A stretch of 7,979 nucleotides of DNA from Candidatus Glassiibacteriota bacterium. GTDB lineage: Bacteria; Gemmatimonadota; Glassbacteria; GWA2-58-10. This document shows, in pieces, positions 1 through 5,962 of the stretch. Position 1 is the stretch's first letter; each line of letters begins with the position of its first letter. The position numbers and the translations under genes are program-made. The notes beneath the pieces are model-generated. The model was not told where the DNA came from. It saw nothing but the letters and a program-made list of their open reading frames with translations, and ran no database searches. The stretch covers positions 1 to 7,979 of the forward strand of contig JAUVUV010000087.1 of assembly GCA_030604975.1 (NCBI GenBank), read 5' to 3'.

Positions 1-36
1 CCACCCGAACCGCCCGGACCACCCGGAACGATATAA
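1..36 (+). CDS. Possible 3' end of a Pro/Gly-rich protein (partial)
   Basis: Reading from base 1, the frame gives PPEPPGPPGTI and then a TAA stop at 34-36. A strong hairpin (43-66) and a T-run (73-78) follow, as expected after a gene end. Only 11 codons are visible and the low-complexity PPG pattern could arise by chance from GC-rich repeat DNA. The opposite strand also reads as Gly-rich (VPGGPGGSGG). No function can be assigned. Confidence 0.25.
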   Translation, partial: PPEPPGPPGTI

Positions 37-42
37 TCACAG

Positions 43-69
43 GGGGCGAGGCATCCGCCTCGCCCCTAC
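43..69. repeat. Hairpin repeat with CCCTAC tail, copy A
   Basis: A perfect 10-bp inverted repeat (43-52 with 57-66, 4-nt loop) ends in the tail CCCTAC at 64-69. It shares the tail and overall shape with copies at 164-187 and 308-333, although the arm sequences differ. A run of six T's at 73-78 means it might also act as a plus-strand terminator for whatever ends at 36. Dispersed hairpins of the GGGCG...CGCCCCTAC type are common intergenic elements in uncultured bacteria. The class is recalled, not searched. Confidence 0.6.
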
Positions 70-163
70 CCCTTTTTTAGCCTGCCTTCAAATTTCTCTT
101 ATCTTCTCCGAAAATAATGGACCAAAGGTGCGTTATTCCATGGTTTCGGTAAAAACCACTGCA

Positions 164-187
164 GGACACGGCACGCCGTGTCCCTAC
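164..187. repeat. Hairpin repeat with CCCTAC tail, copy B
   Basis: An 8-bp perfect stem (164-171 with 176-183, 4-nt loop) runs into the same CCCTAC tail (182-187) seen in copies A and C. The stem sequence (GGACACGG/CCGTGTCC) differs from A and C, so pairing is kept while the sequence is not. Confidence 0.55.
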
Positions 188-210
188 ATGAAACATTTTC
201 ATTGTTTCCG

Positions 211-233
211 GGTGAGCCAGCGGCTCATGACTA
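211..233. repeat. Small hairpin, possibly related to the CCCTAC-tail repeats
   Basis: A 6-bp stem TGAGCC/GGCTCA (213-218 with 222-227, 3-nt loop) is followed by TGACTAC, which shares only CTAC with the tail of the neighbouring hairpins. It may be a decayed member of the family or chance. Confidence 0.3.
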
Positions 234-307
234 CTAATCTGGATTATTCAGAAAAACCCGCAGCACCCGCGTGTGCGCTCATTGACTGGATAGATATTTC
301 AAACGCC

Positions 308-333
308 GGGCGGACACATGGGTCCGCCCCTAC
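308..333. repeat. Hairpin repeat with CCCTAC tail, copy C
   Basis: An 8-bp perfect stem (308-315 with 322-329, 6-nt loop) ends in CCCTAC (328-333). The left arm plus loop (308-319) matches 11 of 12 bases at 7930-7941, at the other end of the window, where only the left half is present. From here to the DinB gene (334-509) I see no gene and no confident promoter. Confidence 0.6.
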
Positions 334-509
334 AGGATTTGATCAAATTTATGAATGATGCGGGATAAATACCGCAAGAAATTACTGCTGAAAAAGTCTC
401 CGTATTTTTCTTGATTTCATTCTTCCGGCTGGATAACTTCGACTTGAAATTGTATTAATTTTAGCAGAGTTTCGGCGTACCGTGCCATTACTTTTTCAGG
501 AGAACAGGC

Positions 510-986
510 ATGCTCAGCTCTCAAATCACCGCGCGGCTCAAGTCCACCCACAAGTTTTTCTCCAACACCACAGCATGCCTCGCAGAGGAGGACTCCGTTT
601 TCGCGCCCAAGGAGGGCATGCATACCGTGGCCCAGCACGTAGCCGAGGTAGCCCACACGATAGACTGGTTCGTGGAGGGAGCATTCGGCACAAAGGGTTT
701 CGACATGGATTTCGAGGCTGGCCAGGAGAAAATCATGGGCTGTAAATCACTGACCGAGGCCCGCCGGCGGCTTAATGAGGCGGTTGACAAGGCTGTCAAG
801 GCATTGGAGGGCAAAAGTGACAAAGAACTTCTCAAGCCCCTGCCTGCAGAGTCCCACATGGAGGGCCAGCCCACTGAGACGATTTTCTGGGCCATGACAG
901 ACCACACAGCCCATCACCGGGGCGCGCTGGCAGTCTATGCCCGCCTTCTCGGCAAGACGCCTAAAATACCCTATCTGGATGAATGA
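510..986 (+). CDS. DinB-family four-helix-bundle protein
   Basis: This is a 158-residue protein of the DinB/YfiT-like superfamily, which are soluble four-helix bundles that usually bind a divalent metal through three histidines. Some members are thiol-dependent S-transferases (bacillithiol or mycothiol types), but most have no known substrate. The visible ligands are a His in the QHVAEVAH segment (H43 or H49) and the C-terminal DHTAHHRG motif (H132 and H136, the HxxxH pair), in the expected order and spacing. Length is normal for the family and there is no signal peptide or membrane segment. The ATG at 510 is preceded by AGGAGA at 498-503 with 6-nt spacing. The gene ends in tandem TGA and TAA stops. 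It is the only convincing plus-strand gene, stands alone and converges on the oxidoreductase at 1244-2596. The family call is firm and the function unknown. Confidence 0.88.
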   Translation: MLSSQITARLKSTHKFFSNTTACLAEEDSVFAPKEGMHTVAQHVAEVAHTIDWFVEGAFGTKGFDMDFEAGQEKIMGCKSLTEARRRLNEAVDKAVKALEGKSDKELLKPLPAESHMEGQPTETIFWAMTDHTAHHRGALAVYARLLGKTPKIPYLDE

Positions 987-1001
987 TAAGCAGGGATGAA
1001 T

Positions 1002-1120
1002 GACAACCCCCTGTCTCCCCCTTTAGTAAGGGGGATTGCAAGACAACCCCCTGTGTCCCCCTTTGCTAAGGGGGATTGCAAGACAACCCCCTGTGTCCCC
1101 TTTTGCTAAGGGGGATTGCA
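1002..1120. repeat. Three tandem copies of a 40-bp hairpin repeat
   Basis: Three head-to-tail units start at 1002, 1042 and 1082, each beginning GACAACCCCCTGT and ending in GGGGGATTGCA. Each contains a CCCCCTT/AAGGGGG inverted repeat; in unit 1 the stem is 1016-1023 with 1028-1035. Units differ at only a few positions (CTGTCT versus CTGTGT, the loop, and CCCCCTTT versus CCCCTTTT). Single related copies lie at 2829-2865 and 7945-7979. The array sits 15 nt after the DinB stop and could also form terminator-like structures, although no good T-run follows. Confidence 0.85.
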
Positions 1121-1124
1121 TATA

Positions 1125-1178
1125 GATCCTCCGGGGCGGGTTACCCCGAAGCAAAGCTTCGAGGAATTCTTTTCAATT
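1125..1178. repeat. Composite intergenic motif, long copy with internal hairpin
   Basis: GATCCTCCGGGG (1125-1136) and AATTCTTTTCAATT (1165-1178) recur in the same order at 2902-2928. Here they are separated by 28 bases (1137-1164) that are absent from the other copy. The extra segment carries a 9-bp stem, CCCCGAAGC with GCTTCGAGG (1144-1152 and 1156-1164, AAA loop). The pairing is complete with one G-U wobble only when transcribed from the minus strand; the plus-strand RNA has one C-A mismatch. A weak T-rich tail follows on the plus strand, so it may help end DinB transcripts. Confidence 0.5.
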
Positions 1179-1183
1179 AAAAT

Positions 1184-1220
1184 AAAAGCGGGTTCAACCA
1201 ACACGGCTGAACCCGCTTTT
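1184..1220 (-). terminator. Rho-independent terminator, probably bidirectional
   Basis: A perfect 13-bp inverted repeat (1184-1196 with 1208-1220, 11-nt loop) has a GC-rich core and A/T-rich ends. In minus-strand RNA the stem runs into UUUUAUUUUAAUU, a classical U-tract, 24 nt after the oxidoreductase stop at 1244. On the plus strand it ends in four T's, so it may also stop DinB transcripts, which converge here. Confidence 0.85.
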
Positions 1221-1243
1221 ACGTGTGGATGTCCTGGAAAAAA

Positions 1244-2596
1244 TCAGGCGAAGGTGATCAGGTCGGTGATCTTTACCGGTTTCTTTCTCTCGATACTCGT
1301 ATAGGCGGCGATACCGATAATCGAGCTCATGATCCCGTCTCTCATCCCTGCCCGCTGCCCCAGCTCGTCTTTGGCTCCCGGCTTGAAAAGCACATCCTTG
1401 ATCAGTGTATCTGAGCCTCCATGCCCACCTCTGACCCGCCGTGATTCAAGCGGAACGACAGTGGCGTCTTCGAAATTACGCCAGAGGCGGATATTGGTTC
1501 CGGGAGCCACGTTCCAGCTTCGGCGGTCGTAGTTGTGAAGTTCGAGGCGGCCCTTGCTGCCGTGAAAGACAATATACTGCCCCTCCGTGGCCACAGTGGC
1601 ATTGAGGCTGTAGGTCACCAGTGTGCCACTGTCGTATTTCACCTGCACGCTCATCGTGTCGTAGATATTGATTGCATTGCGGTACAAGCAGGCATCGCGG
1701 TAATAGCCATCCTCGGACTCGCAGTTTACATAAAGCTCCATAAAAAGTTTGTTTTTGGTGATATCCCAGTACAGATCGCATTTTTCCTTGTGCACACACA
1801 GGCGACAGTTGAGGTGGCGGAACGGCCCGTTGCGGCCGTACTTGTTCAGATCACCATAGGCCATGACCTCCACTGGTTCGGCATCCAGCCACCAGTTGAG
1901 CTGGTCAAAATGGTGCGAGGCCTTGTGACAAAGCAGCGTGCCGGAACATTGCTTGAGCCCGTGCCACCTGCGGAAATAGGAGGCTCCGTGGTCGAGGTCG
2001 AGGAATTCAGCATAGTCAGCCGAATAGATCTCGCCAATCTCGCCGGCCATCAGAAGCTCTTTAGCTTTCATCGAGCTCCGGCCGTAGCGGGCGTTGAAAG
2101 TGACATTGAGCCTTCGTCCCGTTCTTTTGCACGTGTCGATAATCGACTGGGCCTGTTCAGCATGGGTGCAGAGCGGTTTCTCGCTGATCGCATCGCAGCC
2201 CAGTTCCATTGCCCGGGTCACGTATTTTGCATGATAGGCGTCCACCGTGGTAATGATAACAGTATCGGGGCGTGTGGAGCGAATCATCTCATCGAAATCG
2301 GTAAAAGTGGGAATTTGGCTGCCGATCTTCCTGCGGGCATAATCCACCCGCTTGGAATTGATATCACAAAGGCCGACCATCTCCAGATAATCCCCGTAAT
2401 CTCTGACCAGTGATTCGCCCCACGTGCTGCTACCGCGGCTCCCTGTACCTACCAGGGCAACACGGATCTTTTTTACCTCAGGAGGTACCGCAGCAGAGAG
2501 CGGCCCGGCCACTGTAAACGCGCCCAGAGCTGCGGCTGAAACAGAGGATTTCCTGATAAACTCTCTCCGGGACATATTTCCAGTATGTTTTTTCAT
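1244..2596 (-). CDS. Tat-exported Gfo/Idh/MocA-family oxidoreductase with Cys cluster
   Basis: A 450-residue NAD(P)-dependent oxidoreductase-family protein, probably acting on a sugar or sugar derivative outside the cytoplasm. The N-terminus has a twin-arginine motif (SRREFIRKS, residues 9-17), then an Ala-rich hydrophobic stretch ending near A35-A36, which suggests Tat export of a folded, cofactor-loaded enzyme. The Rossmann domain carries VALVGTGSRGS (47-56) and the EKP motif is at 139-141, as in active members. The C-terminal domain has a cysteine cluster, C264-x2-C267-x5-C273, plus C303. A cluster like this recurs in one clade of the family and could bind metal. GH109-type glycosidases share the fold and the Tat signal, so NAD-dependent glycoside cleavage is an alternative. 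The start ATG at 2596 is preceded by GGAG at about 8 nt; the later Met8 has less support. It is monocistronic, with its own promoter and terminator. Confidence 0.92.
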   Translation of the reverse strand: MKKHTGNMSRREFIRKSSVSAAALGAFTVAGPLSAAVPPEVKKIRVALVGTGSRGSSTWGESLVRDYGDYLEMVGLCDINSKRVDYARRKIGSQIPTFTDFDEMIRSTRPDTVIITTVDAYHAKYVTRAMELGCDAISEKPLCTHAEQAQSIIDTCKRTGRRLNVTFNARYGRSSMKAKELLMAGEIGEIYSADYAEFLDLDHGASYFRRWHGLKQCSGTLLCHKASHHFDQLNWWLDAEPVEVMAYGDLNKYGRNGPFRHLNCRLCVHKEKCDLYWDITKNKLFMELYVNCESEDGYYRDACLYRNAINIYDTMSVQVKYDSGTLVTYSLNATVATEGQYIVFHGSKGRLELHNYDRRSWNVAPGTNIRLWRNFEDATVVPLESRRVRGGHGGSDTLIKDVLFKPGAKDELGQRAGMRDGIMSSIIGIAAYTSIERKKPVKITDLITFA

Positions 2597-2607
2597 GTTT
2601 CACTCCA

Positions 2608-2624
2608 GGATAAAGGTTTTATCC
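2608..2624 (-). other. Small hairpin just upstream of the ribosome binding site
   Basis: A 7-bp perfect stem GGATAAA/TTTATCC (2608-2614 with 2618-2624, 3-nt loop) ends immediately before the Shine-Dalgarno GGAG of the oxidoreductase at 1244-2596. It may influence translation initiation or 5'-end stability. It is AT-rich and short, so this is weak. Confidence 0.25.
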
Positions 2625-2670
2625 GGATGGCACTGGACCGGATCAGATCTTTGCACGAAATGTGATCCCA

Positions 2671-2699
2671 AATATAGATAAATAAATAAACGATATCAA
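2671..2699 (-). promoter_or_regulatory. Sigma70-type promoter of the Cys-cluster oxidoreductase
   Basis: On the minus strand, TTGATA (2699-2694) and TATATT (2676-2671) are separated by exactly 17 bases, in a very AT-rich stretch. The predicted start site near 2664 leaves a leader of about 68 nt before the ATG at 2596. The region is AT-rich enough that a chance match is possible, but position and spacing are right. Confidence 0.55.
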
Positions 2700-2782
2700 T
2701 TTTTTAAATTCCCTGCCTCAGCTTTTGCCATTTCAAGCCTTCTACCCGGAAGAATCCGTTATTTCCTCCCGTACGGCGGCTG

Positions 2783-2803
2783 CTCCCGCGGTAAGCCGCG
2801 GAG
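2783..2803. repeat. Intergenic GC-rich hairpin
   Basis: A 6-bp stem CCGCGG/CCGCGG (2786-2791 with 2796-2801, loop TAAG) extends outward as CT/AG past a single bulged base. Its shape (CCC, variable stem, G-rich side, then an AT-rich tail) resembles the hairpin at 1144-1164. Between this and the promoter at 2671-2699 I see nothing else. Confidence 0.4.
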
Positions 2804-2828
2804 TATCATGTTGATGAATTTGATCGGG

Positions 2829-2865
2829 AAATCCCCCTGCATCCCCCTTTAATAAAGGGGGATTA
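2829..2865. repeat. Single copy of the CCCCCTTT/AAGGGGG hairpin repeat
   Basis: A 10-bp perfect stem ATCCCCCTTT/AAAGGGGGAT (2841-2850 with 2854-2863, loop AAT) is preceded by AAATCCCCCTGC. This matches the layout of the tandem units at 1002-1120 (CCCCCTGT, then the stem) with some divergence on the left side. Confidence 0.75.
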
Positions 2866-2901
2866 AATAATGATTCCCTTTAGAAAGGAAAACTACCTGC
2901 C

Positions 2902-2928
2902 GATCCTCCGGGGAATTTTTTTCGATTT
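2902..2928. repeat. Composite intergenic motif, short copy
   Basis: GATCCTCCGGGG (2902-2913) is followed directly by AATTTTTTTCGATTT, matching the two flanks of the element at 1125-1178 without its 28-bp internal hairpin. In both places the motif lies just outside a terminator and near a CCCCCTTT/AAGGGGG repeat. Confidence 0.5.
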
Positions 2929-2936
2929 AAAAAGAA

Positions 2937-2962
2937 AAACCCCCGACAGATTTCGGAGGTTT
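2937..2962 (-). terminator. Rho-independent terminator of the CBS-kinase-mutase operon
   Basis: In minus-strand RNA, AAACCUCCGA pairs with UCGGGGGUUU over 10 bp with one G-U wobble (2953-2962 with 2937-2946, 6-nt loop). The RNA continues as UUCUUUUU. It lies 32 nt after the mutase stop at 2994. The wobble pairs only on this strand, which supports minus-strand use. Confidence 0.85.
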
Positions 2963-2993
2963 AAAAGGAAGTTATTGAGGGCAAAAATAGAAA

Positions 2994-4751
2994 TCAGCGG
3001 CTGTTAGCAAAAAGCAGCCTGCCTTTCATCCCTTTTTTGACTTCCTCGATTTCCCTGCCGAACAGCAGGGCGAGGAATGTGGGCGCCACGTCACTCAGAG
3101 TCCCGCCATCCCGCAGCTTTGTTGTCTTAGGGCCGATAATGAAAAGCGGTACCGTGTTTGCGGTGTGGAAGGTGGTCGGTTCACCGTTTTCTGTGATCAT
3201 CTCCTCGAGATTGCCGTGGTCTGCGGTGATCATTACAAAGCCACCATTCTCCCGCACAGCGGTGACTATCCGGTCGAGTGCCTTATCCGCAGCCATCATG
3301 GCCAGGATGCCCGCACTCACATCGCCGGTATGACCCACCATGTCCGGGTTGCAGAGATTGATCAGCAGAACGGTTTTGGAGTCGCTTTCATTAATAATAT
3401 CCACGACTTTATCGGTCAAATCCTCGATTTCTATTTTCGGATATTTCTGGTAAGGCTCGAACTTGTATCCTTTTTCGCCCTTATGCTGGTCGTATTCCTT
3501 GAGATAACGGCGAGCCTCTGGAGGCAGGGGGAGGGTAACTCTCTGCTCCCCGTCCAGGGGATCGCCGACCTTGTTGCCAGACAGCAGGGTCAGGGCCTTT
3601 GCCTTGTCAATTCCGCTCACCCGCCACTGGTTGTAGCCATGGTTGGAAAGCACTTTCCCGAGGCTGATATCCTGGACCGGCTCGCGGAAAGCAACCGGAC
3701 AGTTCATACCCCGGTAGTATTCCACCAGCCCGATGATATGAAGGGTGTCGTAGTGCAGGTCAGGGCGGTTTTTCCAGCGCTGAAAACGTTTCAGGCCCCT
3801 GTAGGTATCGTCAGGGGAATTTTGCAGCCTTTCGGTGAGGTCGATTACCGGTTCCACCAGCATGCGCATCAGGAATTCCCCCCTGTCTTTCCGGAAATTC
3901 CAGTGGATCAGCACATCGTGGTTATCCACTCCATGGTAGTCGCCGAGCACGGTGGGGGTGACATATTGGTCTGTCAGGCTCTTGTCGTAAGCTGCTTTGA
4001 GTGCTTCCTCGGCGTCATCCATCCTCGGGCCCTGGCCCTCGATAATCGCGCGGAAAGTAGCCTCGGTCTTGTACCAGCTCTCAGTGCTGCGGTTCATCGT
4101 AATATCGCGGCCGCCTATCGTGGCTATCTTGAAATCGACTTTTTGTTGGTCGATAATCTCGCTGGCTTTGGCCTCCAAATCTTCGAGAAAGCGCGGTGCG
4201 CTGAACGGCGGAGTTCCCCGGCCGTCGGAGAAGTAATGGATCACGATTTTTTTTGCGCCGCGCTGGACAATCCGGCGCAGGATCGCATAAAGATAGAGAA
4301 TATGGCTGTGTTCCTGGTTGTTTGAAACCAGACCAATCAGGTGGATCGAGCTGTTATGAGCCACGGCATAGTCGATAGCCTCATCGATCACGGGGTTGAT
4401 CATCACCCCGTCATTGATCGCGCTGTTCATCTGGTGCATCGGATGAATATAGTCCACGCCGCTGAGCACCTCGTGCCCTACGGCAGTCGAGCCTTTGGCC
4501 CCCTCGGGCATGCCCACTTTCGGCCCTACGGCGACAAGTTCGGTGTAGCTGGTTTCGGCAAAAAACCTGCTCGGACCCGAATAACCTGGAACACCGCCCT
4601 GGCTGGAACGCAGATCATCGAGAAACGGGGTTCTGGCCAGGGCCACACAGTTATATGCCTCTTCTTCTCTGATCCCGCAGCCGTCGAGAATAATCAGAGC
4701 GCTGGGGCCGTTAAAAGAGGGTAACTTGGCGCCGCGTGCGGGGGGACTCAT
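2994..4751 (-). CDS. Divergent cofactor-independent phosphoglycerate mutase (iPGM fold)
   Basis: A 585-residue alkaline-phosphatase-superfamily protein; the usual family reaction interconverts 2- and 3-phosphoglycerate in the cytosol. It is somewhat longer than the usual 510-550, partly from a 20-residue N-terminal extension and a charged insert near 411-440. Metal-site motifs are present: LDG (D23), NPDMVGH (D470, H474), ADHGN (D511, H512) and TFHT (H529). Substrate-side residues also kept include EHSH (H148), GGR (R215), MNR (R221), NFRKDR (R287, R290) and a Lys at K383. However, the nucleophile motif GNSEVGH reads GSTAVGH, putting Thr89 where Ser is expected, RD[TV]PP reads RGTPP (G179), and AETEK reads SGIDK. 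Thr nucleophiles exist elsewhere in the superfamily, so it is probably active, but reaction and substrate may differ. The ATG overlaps the upstream kinase stop (ATGA, 4748-4751), with AAGGAAG about 7 nt before it. Confidence 0.88.
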   Translation of the reverse strand: MSPPARGAKLPSFNGPSALIILDGCGIREEEAYNCVALARTPFLDDLRSSQGGVPGYSGPSRFFAETSYTELVAVGPKVGMPEGAKGSTAVGHEVLSGVDYIHPMHQMNSAINDGVMINPVIDEAIDYAVAHNSSIHLIGLVSNNQEHSHILYLYAILRRIVQRGAKKIVIHYFSDGRGTPPFSAPRFLEDLEAKASEIIDQQKVDFKIATIGGRDITMNRSTESWYKTEATFRAIIEGQGPRMDDAEEALKAAYDKSLTDQYVTPTVLGDYHGVDNHDVLIHWNFRKDRGEFLMRMLVEPVIDLTERLQNSPDDTYRGLKRFQRWKNRPDLHYDTLHIIGLVEYYRGMNCPVAFREPVQDISLGKVLSNHGYNQWRVSGIDKAKALTLLSGNKVGDPLDGEQRVTLPLPPEARRYLKEYDQHKGEKGYKFEPYQKYPKIEIEDLTDKVVDIINESDSKTVLLINLCNPDMVGHTGDVSAGILAMMAADKALDRIVTAVRENGGFVMITADHGNLEEMITENGEPTTFHTANTVPLFIIGPKTTKLRDGGTLSDVAPTFLALLFGREIEEVKKGMKGRLLFANSR

Positions 4752-5962
4752 AACCTGTCTTCCTTCTTGGGCAATTTGTACTCGGAAAAGTCGAGATTAA
4801 CAAGCTCTCCCATTCTTTTGGTGAGAAACTGAATTATCTTGCTCACGGTATCATCGAAATCCACATTGTCCACAAGGAAAATGTTATTTTCCTCTGCCTT
4901 TGTGATCAGTGCATCCTGGATCTTGCGGATGCTCTCGAAATTCTCGAGGTATTTCTGCGAGGAGCGTTCCGTGGTCTCCTGGCCGCGGTTGATAAAACGG
5001 TTGCGGTGTAATTCCTCCTGGCAGGTACAGATCAGGATCGGAATTATGATCGCTTCTGAGGAAAACTCCGACGGCACTCTCTCCGGCAGCAGATGCACTC
5101 CCTCGATAATCATTGATAGGTTTTCGGTGATCGCCCGGCGCATGATTGCATGCACTCCGACATTGACCCGCTGGGTCTGCTCCTGGAAAGCGGTGAGAAC
5201 AGGGTCAACCCTATCGCTGAAAGGCCTGACCAGTGTCTTCCATACTGCAAAGGAGGATTCGTGGACAGACGGCATCAGCTGCCGGGAAAACATCCCGCGC
5301 ATGATCTCGCGGATCGTGTCCGTGCCGATCACTCTTGTGATCCCGAGACGGTGGGCTATTTCTACGCTCAACGAGGATTTGCCCGTGCCGGTGGCACCGC
5401 AGAAAAGCAGAATCAGCGGTTGGTCCGGACCCTTGAGAGTCCGCCAGATCAGGTAGTGCCTGGTGTACTGCTTGCCGAATTTCGTGTGCAGCATCTGGTA
5501 GGTCAGCCGCCGCAACTGATCCCGGCTGATATTTTTAACTCCCCTTTCACTCAAATCGGCGGCCATTTTTTCGGCGACATCGTGGGCAATATCAGGGCTA
5601 AGGCCCGCAGCCAGAAGGCTCTGCGCGAGGATACCCCGGGAAAACGGTTCCTGTTCGCCAGCGTCGCCGACATAGATTGCCTCGCCATGGAGTTTCCATT
5701 TTTCATAATTGGCCGCCGCCTCCTTGCCGTAACGCTCCTTTATTAAGCACATAGTACGCTTTTTAAGCTTACTGCGGTGTATTTCTTTGAGCCCCTCGGC
5801 GAGAAGGGTCTCCAGGAGCGTGCTCGCGATCTCGTAAGCCTCCTCAGAGGGGATTCCAGCGCGCATCAGCGAGCGGGCCATCAATCCCCTGGAATATGGA
5901 AAGCGGAAATCATCGGAGAGCACAACAAAATTTTTGTCCAGGCGATCCGGCATTGCACTCAC
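4748..5962 (-). CDS. 2-phosphoglycerate kinase-like protein with two ATP-cone domains
   Basis: A 404-residue P-loop kinase of the archaeal 2-phosphoglycerate kinase family, which makes 2,3-bisphosphoglycerate from 2-PG and ATP on the way to cyclic 2,3-BPG in methanogens. Plant LPA1-type proteins share the domain, so the bacterial substrate is unproven. Two ATP-cone repeats come first, about residues 12-90 and 104-175, each with an FPYSRG- or EPFSRG-like start. The kinase domain has the Walker A GATGTGKSS (189-197), GTDTIREIMRG (213-223), IIEGVHLLPE (285-294) and KYLENFESIRKIQDAL (337-352). Archaeal homologues as I recall them carry one cone and about 300 residues. There is no signal peptide. 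The GTG at 5962 overlaps the CBS stop by 4 nt (GTGA); an ATG three codons in (5953) is an alternative start with a possible GTGAG ahead. It is the middle gene of the operon. Family firm, substrate moderate. Confidence 0.88.
   Translation of the reverse strand: MSAMPDRLDKNFVVLSDDFRFPYSRGLMARSLMRAGIPSEEAYEIASTLLETLLAEGLKEIHRSKLKKRTMCLIKERYGKEAAANYEKWKLHGEAIYVGDAGEQEPFSRGILAQSLLAAGLSPDIAHDVAEKMAADLSERGVKNISRDQLRRLTYQMLHTKFGKQYTRHYLIWRTLKGPDQPLILLFCGATGTGKSSLSVEIAHRLGITRVIGTDTIREIMRGMFSRQLMPSVHESSFAVWKTLVRPFSDRVDPVLTAFQEQTQRVNVGVHAIMRRAITENLSMIIEGVHLLPERVPSEFSSEAIIIPILICTCQEELHRNRFINRGQETTERSSQKYLENFESIRKIQDALITKAEENNIFLVDNVDFDDTVSKIIQFLTKRMGELVNLDFSEYKLPKKEDRL

Noticed and set aside
128..358. 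Plus-strand open frame of 76 codons in the upstream repeat region
   Set aside because: Its sequence is largely translated hairpin repeats (164-187, 308-333), with no ribosome binding site and no recognisable domain.
411..439. Promoter for the DinB gene (TTGATT with a 17-bp spacer to TAACTT)
   Set aside because: The -10 match is poor (three of six at best) in AT-rich DNA, so I do not call it.
521..907. Minus-strand open frame antisense to the DinB gene
   Set aside because: DinB has the His ligands and a strong ribosome binding site; the antisense frame has no domain signature.
1002..1120. CRISPR array
   Set aside because: The 40-bp units are contiguous with no variable spacers and are self-complementary, and no cas genes are present.
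1535..2413. Plus-strand open frame (292 codons) antisense to the Cys-cluster oxidoreductase
   Set aside because: The opposite strand has clear Tat, Rossmann and EKP motifs; this frame shows none and is explained as a shadow.
3165..4325. Long plus-strand open frame (386 codons) antisense to the mutase
   Set aside because: It lies wholly inside a well-supported gene on the other strand, has no recognisable domain and no good ribosome binding site, and is a codon-bias shadow.
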